Shown: piece by piece, positions 47,080 to 57,871 of the stretch
Numbering within the stretch: position 1 is the first letter of the stretch
How the letters are laid out: each line of letters begins with the position of its first letter
Origin: Escallonia rubra
Lineage: Eukaryota > Streptophyta > Magnoliopsida > Escalloniales > Escalloniaceae
Length of the DNA: 64,000 bases
NCBI GenBank assembly: GCA_033065855.1
Contig: JAVXUO010003045.1
Coordinates: 210,786-274,785 of the forward strand
Direction: 5' to 3'
Translations under genes and position numbers: made by a program
Notes under the pieces: generated by a model
What the model saw: the letters and a program-made list of their open reading frames with translations, nothing else
What the model was told of the DNA's origin: nothing
Database searches by the model: none

Positions 47080-47460
47080 GGCTTTTAGCGACGGGGAAAT
47101 CCGTCGCTAAAAGCATATATCCCGTCGCTAAAACAATTAGCGACGGATTAACCGTCACTAAAAGTCCCTCGTATTAAAGCCCATCACTAATAGTTTAGCA
47201 ACGGAATTTTGAAATCTGTCGCTAAATATGTAATTTGTTGCGACGGATTTATTTTTAATTAGCGACGGATATTCCGTCGCTAATTATATTTTTAGTATTT
47301 TAATTTATTTTCTTTTTTGTCAAATTAGCGACGGAATAATGTTTTAGCGACGGAATATTCCGTCGCTAAAAAGCTTATTTAGCGACGGAATATTCCGTCG
47401 CTAATTAACTGATTGTAGGAATACTTTTAGCGACGGAATTAATCCGTCGCCAAAAGTCAA
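47080..47460. repeat. CACTA subterminal palindromes (left)
   Basis: At least six hairpin-like pairs TTAGCGACGG...CCGTCGCTAA, several as TTTAGCGACGGAATATTCCG palindromes. In En/Spm such repeats bind the TNPA protein. Confidence 0.88.
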
Positions 47461-47628
47461 AATTTTTTTGAATTTTTTTTTCTATTACCCAGATCTGTAA
47501 TACAATTTTCATTTCTCAACAACAACGCAATAATCAATACACAAAGAAATATATATAATCAATTATAAAAAAAATGTTTCAATATAAAAAAGACTCATAT
47601 GTAAAAGCCAGGAACCGGATACAGCCGG

Positions 47629-49340
47629 TTAGGGGAGGGGAGAAGAGTACAAGCCGGGCGCGGGGGGGGGGGGGAAGCTAGGAACGGGCACGGAAAGGGG
47701 CTCATCAGGGGTTGCTGAGTCCCGGATCTGGATCCTGCTGATCCGGGGCCGGCTCGGCATGTCTAGCAATGCCTTGTTCCCATCATCCTCACCACCACTG
47801 TAGCAATGCGCTGGATCTCCTCGTCGTCCAACTGACGCTGAGGAGCCGGTGTCTGTGGAGGGGCAGCAGGGGGTGAGGACGCTCATATCACGGCACGAGC
47901 AGTCGTGCTAGGCAGGCCGCGTATGCGGCCTTTCGACCGATTCACGACCTCCGGCGTATCCAGCCATCGCTTCAACCCCCCAGTACTCGCAGCCGTACTA
48001 GTGGACGCTGATGGCTGTCCGGACTGCTGCTCGAACCCCCTTAGCTGTTCATACGAGGCCTACAAAAACAGTGGTTTAACGATATGTTAGGGCATTAATT
48101 AACGAAATGGACATTGAGGATAGAAAGACAAAACATTAACAACTTAAATAAATTGACTCACATCGATCCGCCGGGCAATATCTGAAATATAGTCGCCCGC
48201 CCGGTGCGCCTCGTCCTTGTCCTTCTTCCGCACGTGCGTCTGACTATAGGTCAGAGCTATGACCTCATCCTCCTCCAGATCCGGGTGCTCGACCGCGTTC
48301 ATGTGTCGGACGATGTCGTGTGGCACCGACCCCCCCGTGTGCGTCGGATCTCTGTTCTGTCTGTTCTCGGCCCCGCTCTTACTCTTGGCGTCCCAGCCTG
48401 GATCCGTAACCCACCGATCTATCATCTCCCCCCATACACGGTGAGATATCCAATGTGGGGGATATCTCGTCATCTCCGTCATCGGGGCACCCTCGGGCAG
48501 CAGCTTCTTTGCCCGGTCTCGTGCGTCGTGGAGCCATCGGCGGTAATTCTTGCCGATGTAAGCAAAGAAGGCATGCTACCCCAGTGCCTGCTGCTTAGGC
48601 GTGTCAAACGTAAACCCCTCATGTAAGGCATTCAATAACACAAATTATGACCAGAAAACAAACTGTAATTAAACATTTACTAACGCTGAAAAAAATACTT
48701 CACCGTACCAGCCACTCCTCCCATAGGGCCTCCCTCACAGCGGCATCCCAGTCCTTCCAGTACAGGCGTGGCTCGAAGAATCGGCCCTTCACAAGAACGC
48801 CGATCTTCGTCCTCGCCAGATTCTCCAGGATCCTGCCAAAGAAGTAAATAAATAAATTAATACAGTTCAAATATAAATTAACACCCCAAAATTTTAAATA
48901 TAAGGCATGAGGTGATATTTTTAGTACTTACAGGCCCTCCTGCGTGAGCGTAACTCTCTGTTTACGCTGGGGGTCGATGCGTACCCCGCGTGTCGGACCA
49001 CGGCCTCGTCGAGATCCTACAAAACACAGACATTAATACAGTTCAAATGTACTTTAAATATAAGGCTAGCGAAAATGTGCTAAACACCGTTATAAACTAT
49101 ACCTGAGGTAGAACCCACGGAAGATGGAGAATGCACGCGCGTGTGGGATGAATCTGCGTCGGGCTGGGGCGACGACTCGGGCTGGGGCTGGAGCTGGAGC
49201 TGGGGCCCCATCTGCTGTCCGCGATCACTCTGTGCCTCGTCATCAGTAGGCAATGACGAGGTGGGACCCACCGGGGAAGAAGCAGCTCGGCGTCCAGCCC
49301 GGCCACGAATAGCCCGTATCCTATCCATATCTGACTTCAT
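47629..49340 (-). pseudogene. Plant transposase, Ptta/En-Spm type (multi-exon)
   Basis: Exon pieces in order: 49340-49090 (Ser/Pro/Gln-rich N-terminus); ~48838-48700 (GRFFEPRLYWKDWDAAVREA); ~48570-48165 (YIGKNYRRWLHDARDRAKK, then NRQNRDPTHTGGSVPHD and VIALTYSQTHVRKKD), ending at donor ATCGAT|GTGAGT; ~48060-47890 (ASYEQLRGFEQQSGQ). The NR...HT-GGS-H pattern marks the Ptta/En-Spm family, the TNPA-like partner of TNP2, thought to bind subterminal repeats. A TAG just before the 48570 segment may be an acceptor or a lesion. Confidence 0.75.
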
Positions 49341-49360
49341 ATAGATAAATTACAAAGACA

Positions 49361-50460
49361 TTAACACGTTAAAAACAATAATTTGGCATAAATCATCATC
49401 GGCTTCTTCATGCACATGCCTGGTGGAAGGTTGTAAGGGACAATAATAATAGGCCAACAGGAGTAAGGCGTGGTAGACTGACCGAAAGGGTTGAACCCAT
49501 CGGTTGCCAGACCAAGTCTAACATTCCGAACTTCCTGAGCAAAGACTGGATGCCTGCGGTCAAACTCCTTCCACGCCTCTCCATCAGCTGGGTGTGTCAG
49601 CACATCGGCATCGTTGCTGCGAGTCTCATGATGAGCCCTCATATGTTTAGCCATATTGGAGGAGTAGTACATTCTCTGAAGCCGTGGTGTGACCGGGAAA
49701 TATCGCAATATCTTCCATGCAATGTTTTTCTTCTTCCCTTTGTCCAGTTTGTACCTCGAATGATCACATACTGGACACCGTGACAAATCCTTATTCTCTT
49801 TCCAGAATAATACACAATCGTTATTGCACGCATCTATCCGATCATAGCTCAACCCAAGTTTCCTCATCATCTTCTTCGCGTCATAGTACGACGGCGGTAG
49901 CTTTTCACTTTCGGGCAGTATTTCTTTGATTAAGGTAACAAACTCGTTAAAACCTTTCTCACTCAGGCCATGGTCTGATTTTAACTGTAATAACCTACTA
50001 ACCGCAGACAGCCGTGTGTGTTTCGGAGCTCCATCCCACAGCGGCTCTTCCGCATCTCTCAAAAACTCATAAAACTGATGAGCTCCCTTGTTCGACGATT
50101 ATGGACTGTTGTTACCCCAGTCAACATTAGCATGCCCAGCATCCATAATCATATCTCGGTAATCATATTGTTTCCCCGTGCTGCGTCCACCTTGTGTATC
50201 CACCCATAAAACCGTACCGACGAAGATGCCATTTTACTTCAATTCTTTTTCTCCAGTGCAACAACTCACATCTACCGCACGGACACCTTATCTTATCAAG
50301 GTCAACATGTGCAGGATGCGCATAAGCGAAGTCGGGAATTCGTCAACGCGACACTCAAAATCTTCAGCATTCTTCCTTTTCATCCAACTTCGATCGACTG
50401 ACATGACGACTGAATTATCGTACTGTATACCACCTTCAATTATGACCAGTGATTAGGCAT
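49361..50460 (-). pseudogene. TNP2-type CACTA transposase, N-terminal part only
   Basis: A transposase-associated domain at ~50405-50160 (SVDRSWMKRKNAEDFE, IRCPCGRCEL, MGGYTRWTQHGETI) is followed by the TNP2 N-terminal region at 50062-49361 (LWDGAPKHTRLSAVSRLLQL, LGLSYDRIDACNNDC, DLSRCPVC, then WPIIIVPYNLPPGMCMKK). It stops there: the catalytic half that should follow is missing and the next gene begins within a few dozen bases. A deletion therefore removed most of TNP2. Confidence 0.85.
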
Positions 50461-50655
50461 TGCCAATGTAAATATGAATGCATGAATGTGACAACACGTC
50501 TACATATTTCCCCTCCATTCTTGAACAGGTAGTGGGCAGATCCCATTCAGAAAAGCACATGTTTATAAAACAGTGAATAACTCATGCTTAGTCCCATGTT
50601 TGTGGAAAATTCGGCAGCACCTTCCCGTATTTCTCCAAGTACACGACATCGATTA

Positions 50656-50712
50656 GGTGTTCTAACATTCATCTAACCTTGCTCAGGAAGGTTTGACGGA
50701 TGTTAGAACACC
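50656..50712. other. 23-bp-arm imperfect hairpin
   Basis: GGTGTTCTAACAT on the left pairs with ATGTTAGAACACC on the right; the arms extend ten more bases with a few mismatches around an 11-nt loop (TTGCTCAGGAA). Confidence 0.75.
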
Positions 50713-51114
50713 AGATCTGTATGCACCCGGAGAAACACACGAGAACGTGTACCAAATATCCACGACATAAAACACAAAGCATGAGTCAAAACATTGTTTT
50801 ATAAACAATTAGCTTTTCCAAACTGGACATCCAAAGGCTCATTTCAAAGCATTACTTTGTAATGAGTACCTTTGAACGGGAACTAAGGGTTTCTATGCAT
50901 GCATGCGTTCAGAAATTGATAACATATGCAAGAATCTTTCCGAAATATCAAAACTGCAGAAAGATCGTTACATATGTTACCAATTCCACATTAAATAGAA
51001 TTCGTTGGCAACGAGTTGAACCATCTCGTTGCCAATAGACTTCTCAAAACAACAACTAATATAAATAAGGCCGTGTTTGTAAACAACGAGTACTTAAACC
51101 ATCTCTGGGCCACA
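50713..51114. other. CACTA interior, nothing recognised
   Basis: AT-rich; ATGCATGCATGC near 50897 and the words CAACGAG(T/A)... are the only repeats. No gene seen. Confidence 0.4.
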
Positions 51115-51960
51115 TGGAGTAATTATGGCTAACTGGGTTATTAGGGTTAATTAGGGCTAACTGGGTTATTAGGTTAATTACGAGTATTAATTATAGCTAA
51201 TTAGGGTTGATTAGGACTAATTAGGGTTATTTAGTCCTAATTAGGGTTTAATTGTGCCGAGTAGTGCTGATTAGTCGTAATTAGGACTGATTAATCGTAA
51301 TTAGGACTAATTAGGCTTAATTGGGTTATGTTAGAGCTAATTATTGTTAATGAGGGCTAGTTTCAGATAATTATAGCTAATTAGGGTTGATTAGGACTAA
51401 ATAATTAGGACTAATTAGGGTTATTTAGTCCTCATTAGGGTTTAATTGTGCCGAGTAGTGCTGATTAGTCGTAATTAAGGCTAATTAGGCTTAATTGGGT
51501 TATGTTAGGGCTAATTAATGTTAATGAGGGCTAGTTTCGGATAATTATAGCTAATTAGGGTTGATTAGGACTAATTAGGGTTATTTAGTCCTAATTAGGG
51601 TTTAATTGTGCCGAGTAGTGCTGATTAGTTGTAATTATAGCTAATTAGGATTGATTAGGACTAATTAGAGTTATTTAGTCCTAATTACGGTTTTAATGGT
51701 GCCGAGTAGTGTTGATTAGTCCTAACTAGCGCTAATTAGGCTTAATTGGGTTATGTTAGTGCAAATTACGACTAATTAGGCTAACTATAATCAATATGCA
51801 CATAATTGGGTTCATTTGGGCTAATTTGGGGTAATTACAGCTAATTTGATTTTCATTAGATTCTTAGGGTTAAGTAAAACTAATTAGGCTCGTTAGAGCT
51901 AATTAGGGTTAATTGATTTACTAAAATAGTGTTAATCAGGACTAATTAGGGCTAATTATA
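51115..51960. repeat. CTAATTAGGGTTAATT minisatellite
   Basis: Dense variants of (C/T)TAATTAGGG with a higher-order unit of ~160-190 bp marked by GTGCCGAGTAGTGCTGATTA (51257, ~51450, ~51610, ~51700). Confidence 0.9.
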
Positions 51961-52049
51961 GCCAGTGCTGGAGCCACGATGAGATTCCAGGGGGTGCATG
52001 CTAAAAATGTCGCATTAACCTAACTAACCTAAATTTAATGCACATTCAA

Positions 52050-52740
52050 CAGTTGCTCAATTCCGACACCTCATATAGGGTGTCGATATGGTATCCGATA
52101 CGTGTCCGACGCCTTCGGACATGTGTCTGACGCCCACCGACACGCACCTCCAGACACATCGGCATACGTTAATTTGTGGTTTAAATGTCGGACACCGTCG
52201 ATCAGACATGGTGTCCGTATCTGCACTAGCTAATAGGTATCTCAATCCAATTGGGTCCCATCCTCCGTCAACAACCTTAATTTCGACACCTCATAGAGGG
52301 TGTCGATATGGTGTCCGATACGTGTCTGACACCTTCGGACACTTGTCCGACGCCTCCGGACACGTGTTCGACGCCCACCGACACGCACCTTCAGACACAT
52401 CGGCATACATTAATTTATTTTTTAAATGTCGGACACCGTCGATCAGACGTGGTGTCCGTGTCTGCACTAACTAACAGGTATCTCAATCCAATTGGATCCC
52501 ATCCTCCGTCAACAATCTCAATTCCGACACCTCATATAGGGTGTCGATATGGTGTCTGATACGTGTTTGACACCTCCGGACACGTGTCCGACGCCCACCG
52601 ACACGCACCTCTAGACACATCGACATCCGTTAATTTATTTTCTAAATGTCAGAAACCGTCGATCAGACATGGTGTCCGTTTCTGCGCTAACTAATGGGTA
52701 TCTCAATCCAATTGGGTCCCATCCTCCGTCAACAATCTCA
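52050..52740. repeat. Three copies of a ~220-240-bp repeat rich in GACACGTGTCC words
   Basis: Units start near 52055, 52277 and 52515 with TTCCGACACCTCATA-AGGGTGTCGATATGG, a hairpin (CGACACC/GGTGTCG), then ACGTGTCCGAC words, GTCGGACACCGTCGATCAGAC and CAATTGGGTCCCATCCTCCG. Unit 2 has an extra ~20-bp GACGCCTCCGGACACGTGTT block. Confidence 0.9.
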
Positions 52741-53084
52741 ATTCTCAATTCTCAAATGCTCAATGCAATAAAAATTAACAAAAATCACACATTCAATCCA
52801 ATTGGGTCCCATCCTCCTTCAATAATCTCAATATCTCAAATGCTCAATGCACAATTAACAATCTAAAATCATCAATTAACAACCTAAAATCATCAATTAA
52901 TAATCGCAATTACTTCAAATGCACAGCTAATAACCTAAAATCATCAATTAACAACCTAAAATCACAGATCAATAATCACAATTCTCAAATGCACAATTAA
53001 CAACCTAAAATTATCAAACAAATTATCAATGTTCAAATGGGAAAAAATTGTTCAAAATGCACATATCCGATGCGCTTGAATTAT
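52741..53084. repeat. ATCATCAATTAACAACCTAAA repeats
   Basis: Short AT-rich words (CTCAAATGC, AATTAACAACCTAAAAT) repeated with variation. Confidence 0.7.
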
Positions 53085-53925
53085 TTCAATTTAGGGTTCG
53101 ATTGTATTAGGGCATTCAATTTAGGGTTCAATTAGGGGTTCAATTAGTTTAATTTAGGGTTCGGTTCGATTAGAGCATTCAATGTAGGGTTCAATTACAG
53201 AAATTTAGGGTTCAATTAGGGGGTTCTATTGATTCAATTTAGGGTTCGGTTGATTTGGGGCATTCAATTTAGGGTTCAATTAGTTTAATTTAGGGTTCGA
53301 TTCGATTAGGGCATTCAATTTAGGGTTTAATTAGGGTTCAATTACTTCAATTTAAGGTTCAATTAGGGGGTTCAATTAGTTCAATTTAGGATTCGGTTGG
53401 ATTATGGCATTCAATTTAGGGTCAATTCGATTAGGGCATTCAATTTAGGGTTTAATTAGGGTTCAATTACATCAATTTAGGGTTCAATTAGGGAGTTCTA
53501 TTGATTCAATTTAGGGTTCGGTTGATTTGGGGCATTCAATTTAGGGTTCAAGTAGGGGGTTCAATTATTTCAATTTAGGGTTCGGTTGGATCAGGACATT
53601 CAATTAGGGGTTCAATTAGTTTAATTTAGGGTTCAATTCGATTAGGGCATTCAATTTAGGGTTTAATTAGGATTCAATTTAGAGTTCAATTAGGTGTTCA
53701 ATTAGTTCAATTTAGGGTTCGGTTGATTCGGGACATTCAATTTAGGGTTTAATTATGGTTCAATTACTTCAATTTATGGTTCAATTAGGAGGTTTTAGTA
53801 GTTCAGTTTAGGGTTCGGTTGATTTGAGGCATTCGATTTAGGGTTCAATTAGTTCAATTTAGGGTTCGATTGGATTAGGGCATTCAATTTAGGGTTCAAT
53901 TAAGGGTTCAATTAGTAGCGCTTCT
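53085..53925. repeat. TTCAATTTAGGGTTCAATTAGGG minisatellite
   Basis: About forty variants of a 12-bp unit, with a larger unit marked by CGATTAGGGCATTCAATTTA. Contains many TTTAGGGTT words, the plant telobox core. Confidence 0.9.
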
Positions 53926-54865
53926 CCTAAGGTTAGTTGCAGCGGGTGAAGGAAGCGAGAGCTTAGCGTACCCAGGTGCCAAAGTGCAAGGCACATCACA
54001 AAGCGGGAAGCTAATTTAGGTACAGGTTTACCCTCACGGCGTTTACCCGAATCCCTCATTTTAGATGCATTGTTTTTAGTTAAATTTAGGTACATGATAC
54101 TGCTTAATGTTTAAGTACATGATACTGCTTAATGTTTTTAGTTAAATTTACCAGTACCTCACTGTTTTCATGTTTTTGCTTATCGCACCTTTTCTGAAAT
54201 AATGATGCTGCACCACCTCCCAATCCCATCGCATCACCCCTGTTTTATAAACACACTCCCCCAACCTACACGAACCTTCTCCTAACGGAAAATAAAACAT
54301 ATGAATTCCTAACCGCGTTCAACCTATTCTCAAGCCAATTACTGAAACCCTAGATGCAAAACTAGTGAAGGAAGAAGCACAAAAACAGCAAAGTCAAAGA
54401 ATAATCCAACAAATTTCTTCTTTATTGCAAGTTTTCCCACTTTTTCTCAGTAACCAAGCAGATTATCAGTACGCATAATCAATTAAACGAACAATTATGC
54501 GTTTGCTAAAGCCAATTACAGTAACGCTAGATAGAAAATTAGTAAAGGAATTCGTGAAATTCACTTCGCCAAATCACAGCAAGGAGCTTACCGAATTTAG
54601 AAATTCACTTCGCCGGAATCTAGTGACGACGGCGGAAACGAAGGCGAGATCCTCCGGCGACCAGTTTGGGTTAGGTCACCTGCTTCGTTCTCTTTCCTTG
54701 ATGACGCAAGAAGCAAACTCACCGTCGAGGGTGGGTTGCCGTCGATGATAGAGACGAAGGTGGATGTTTGGCAGTGGTGGCGCGGCGTCGAAGGTGGGTT
54801 GCCGTAGATGTGAAGGTCGTCGGTGCACCGGTGAGAGAGAGAGAGAGAGAGAGAGAGAAAGGGCT
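53926..54865. other. CACTA interior/5' region, no gene
   Basis: Includes a directly repeated AGGTACATGATACTGCTTAATG block (~54089, ~54112), a GC-richer patch (54590-54800) and (GA)n at 54833-54858. The frame at 54497-54748 shows no domain. Confidence 0.45.
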
Positions 54866-54869
54866 ATTT

Positions 54870-55205
54870 TATAAAAGACTTTTAGCGACGGACTAATTCT
54901 GTCGGTAAAAGTCCGTCGATAAATCCGAACATTCAACGACGGAATTTTTACTGACGGAATTATTTCGTCGCTTATATATATTTTTAAAATTATCAAAAAT
55001 TATAAAATTGTATAAAATATTTAGCGACGGTACTATCCGTAAAAAAAAGTGCGTCTGTAATAGTCCGTTGGCAAAGGCTGTTAGCGACGGAATATTCCAT
55101 CGCTGAAAATATTTTACCGATAGATGTTAATCGACGGCTTATTCCGTCGCTGAAAGATTTTTTTAGCGACGGAAAAAAGTTCGTCGCTAAATCTGTCTTT
55201 TCTTG
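54870..55205. repeat. CACTA subterminal repeats (right)
   Basis: TTTTAGCGACGG and CCGTCGCTAAA words in both orientations up to the terminus at 55210. Confidence 0.88.
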
Positions 55206-55210
55206 TAGTG

Positions 55211-56224
55211 TTAGAAGGCAAGCAGTTAACTTGTAAACAGGTCGGCCATATGGCATGGTCCCTCTGAAATGATTTTTTCTCCAAGGAGTTGCTTCATTTT
55301 CATTTTTATCTTGATGCCTAACTTGAGTAGTTTCTTCTATTTCAAACGGGAAAATCTAGTAGGTTCCATTTTGATACTTTGAATATTATGCTCATACATT
55401 GACAAAACATGCTTGCCAGAAGAATTCCTATCTTCTAATGGTCCTTTCCTCGTATTTTTCTCTCCATAGCACTGGTCCAATATTACCCTCAAACAGTGTT
55501 ACAGTCGATTATGAGAATGTTTATATCAACTATAACGGATAATTGATCATTTGGATGTAGTTGTAGTAGAGTGATGATAAAAAGCTTCCTAAAATCATTT
55601 AATTTCTACACATCAATTTGATTCGTTGATGAGCTCCAATCAACCATATCTTTCGTATGAAATTCATTACTTCCTTAAAAATTAAATCATTCAAGTTGTA
55701 AGTATCAAGCTTTTCACCTTTTGTTTTTCAATGGGGAACCTAAATTGAACTTTAGTGATTTTATAGCATATCTTCGAGCCCTCTTCTCCTATTTTCTCAA
55801 GCTCTGTCTATCTTAGGAAGGTTGGATTCTCTTTTCTCGTTCCTATTAACCACAATTTAGCTTAAATGGCTTCTCTATGGATTTTTAATAATTAGTTGAA
55901 CCAAGTTATAATCAATTTATCAGTTTAGGATTTTGTTGACAGAGGTATCACTCTTACTTAGACTGGTCTTCAATTATAAAGTCTAAGCTCTAATCTAATG
56001 ATTGACTTAACAAAGCTGACATTAAATTGGGCACGATAGGTACAGTATGAAGTTCTAAATGCAATAGTATGCGTGCTATTTGATTTTTTTTTTTACTGTC
56101 ATCTTACTTGGGGATGCTGTAGGCCCTTTATGTATTGCCTGTCGGTCGGCAGAAAATTCTTCAAGATATTATCCATACAATTTTCTTCAAGGGCTTGAAT
56201 GATGTTGGCTATCACTGGAAATGA
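55211..56224 (-). other. Helitron interior between RPA-like exons
   Basis: AT-rich with no confident exon; probably RPA intron and decayed exon sequence separated from the 3' half by the CACTA insertion. Confidence 0.4.
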
Positions 56225-56407
56225 CTATTCAATGTGCTTGTTGACATTTGTGAAATTTTGGTTCGTTGACCTAACTGTTCCGTATGATATTAAGTATGTT
56301 GTTCCTTTTTGAAGCATCGGCTCAAACTTTGAGATGGTATCATTGAACATAACTGCTTGCACTCTCATTCCCTGTATGTAAATCAAGAATTTTTTTAGTG
56401 CATGCAT
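56225..56407 (-). pseudogene. RPA70-like protein, N-terminal OB-fold exon
   Basis: After an acceptor TTACATACAG the minus strand encodes GMRVQAVMFNDTISKFEP, LQKGTTYLISYGTV and NQNFTNVNKHIE, matching the first DNA-binding OB fold of plant RPA70-like proteins. A TAG interrupts the frame right after HIE where Trp is usual, and the frame then continues with SFPV. This is the missing 5' half of the gene at 44518-46006. Confidence 0.65.
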
Positions 56408-56713
56408 CTTGTATACAAATTGCTTGGTTGCTTTTTATAGTGAAAATACATTCGGCCTTAAAGTATCAAGCAGTAAAATGTAATAGGGTATGCAATTTTG
56501 ATGCCATATATTTCAACTAACTTTAATACTTTTTTCTTTGGCTAATTTTTTGCATGTTTGGTTTTATTGCTTTTTCAGTACCTTTTTTTTTCATTAGCTG
56601 TTTATGAAGCTTGAACTCTTTTGTCTTAGCTTTGTTTTTCTCTTTGTCTTAAAGGGTTTCGTTTCTTTTTTTTTTGCAGCAACATATTTCGTTTCCCAAT
56701 GTATAAATATAGA

Positions 56714-57020
56714 TTAAGATTAAATTTATCACATAATGTTCAATAAACTCATTACAAAGAAATTAATTAAGGAAGGGTGCGATTTTCATTGGAGTAATTA
56801 GCGGATGGCAAAACCGGAAGAAAAGAGTTTTGAACATTAGTAATTATTAATTGCAAAATGATAAGATTTTTATTGAAATAATTAACGAAGGGCACAAACC
56901 TTTTTTTTTCTTTCCATTAGCTGTTGTTAAAGCTTGAACTCTTTTGTTTTTGTTCTCGTTGTTTTTTTGTCCAGCAATTTTAATTTCTTGGCTTGTCTTT
57001 CTCCTGGACTTAAAGGGTTT
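56714..57020. other. Intergenic
   Basis: AT-rich; no subterminal CACTA repeats and no gene seen. Confidence 0.5.
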
Positions 57021-57022
57021 TG

Positions 57023-57023
<1 letters not shown>

Positions 57024-57050
<27 letters not shown>
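57024..57050. repeat. (TA)n at the element end
   Basis: 27 bases of TA touching the outer end of the right PMD-Ulp1 element. Confidence 0.95.
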
Positions 57051-57053
<3 letters not shown>

Positions 57054-57129
57054 AGCTTATTCGTTGAGAGCGTGGGCAAAATAGGAGAAGTTGTAAGCGC
57101 GATCTCGCGTCTTTTTCGAAAGCTGTCAG

Positions 57130-57445
57130 TCGTCCGCCATACAGTATGGCGGACGTGTTTTTTTTACCTTATTGCCCCTCCGCGCCTGTCCGCTACACTG
57201 TATGGCGGATGACATTAAAGTCTTGATGGGAGACAACAAAAAGACGTACGCGATACTGTGTAGTGGACGTCCCTAGGCTGACACCTGTCAGGGCCTGTCC
57301 CGTCAGTTTTTTTCGACAATGACGGTTATCTTGTCCTTATCTATCACGTCAACAGTGTCTGCTACACAGTGTAGGGGACGTTATAGCCATCCGCGATACT
57401 GTATCGCGGACGTAATAGCCATCCGCGGTACTGTATAGCAGACGG
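57130..57445 (+). promoter_or_regulatory. Six palindromes upstream of PMD-Ulp1 (right copy)
   Basis: GTCCGC/GCGGAC-type palindromes start near 57132, 57187, 57246, 57357, 57389 and 57419, with centres such as CATACAGTATG and GATACTGTATC. Number and order correspond to the left copy (6455-6775). Confidence 0.6.
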
Positions 57446-57871
57446 TAAATATACATTCAAAAAACAGTAACTACGACACTCTTCTCCACTCTTTCTACTC
57501 ACAAAATTTCCCAGTAGCGTTGGCAAGCAGATCGGCGCAATTCTGTCTTAAGAACACCTTTAATACCCTAAATCGATCACGTAAGTTCACAAAATCTACA
57601 CTTTTTTTTGTTTGTAATCTTCAGTTGTGATGAATATTGCGTTTTATATATGTATGTTTTTGTTCATGTGCAAGCGTTTGTAAAATCCGATTCCGTATAT
57701 GTATATATATTTATACATATGAGTACATATGCTAACATTGTATGCATCATTCATGTGCTTGCGTTATATGTATTATGCATGTGCTAGCGTTGTATTTTTG
57801 CGAGCGATTATCAAAATCCAAAACGTAAAATCCAAACTGAGAAGGTTTTTCCATAATTTCAGTTGCAAAAA

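Larger units (their letters stand above)
47063..55210 (-). mobile_element. CACTA (En/Spm) transposon, 8.1 kb, non-autonomous
   Basis: The right end reads (inverse) CACTACAAGAAAAGAC and the left end CACAATACAAGAAAAAAG, followed on both sides by subterminal TTTAGCGACGG palindromes. It holds, on the minus strand, a truncated TNP2 gene (49361-50460) and a Ptta/En-Spm gene (47629-49340), then minisatellites up to its 5' end. The 3-bp flanks differ (TCT and TTA), so no target duplication is left, and the left terminus is mutated. Confidence 0.85.
44061..56713 (-). mobile_element. Probable Helitron with RPA70-like gene, interrupted by a CACTA element
   Basis: On the minus strand the 3' end shows a short hairpin (ACGTGC-AAC-GCACAT), 8 nt, then CTAG followed by T (44064-44060), the standard plant Helitron terminus. 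A candidate 5' end TCTATATTTATAC lies at 56713, preceded by A, so the insertion would be between A and T as expected. Minus-strand RPA-like exons, typical Helitron cargo, lie at both sides of the CACTA insertion. No Rep/helicase was found, so the copy is non-autonomous. The 3' end is more secure than the 5' end. Confidence 0.55.

Noticed and set aside
52057..52866. ORFs on both strands through the ~230-bp repeats
   Set aside because: Repeat-driven frames with identical segments; no domain.
47063..55210. 3-bp target duplication of the CACTA element
   Set aside because: Flanks TCT and TTA do not match.
43343..55210. A single CACTA element from 43343 to 55210
   Set aside because: A second left-type terminus with its own subterminal palindromes starts at 47063 and a Helitron-type end lies at 44061, so two elements fit better.
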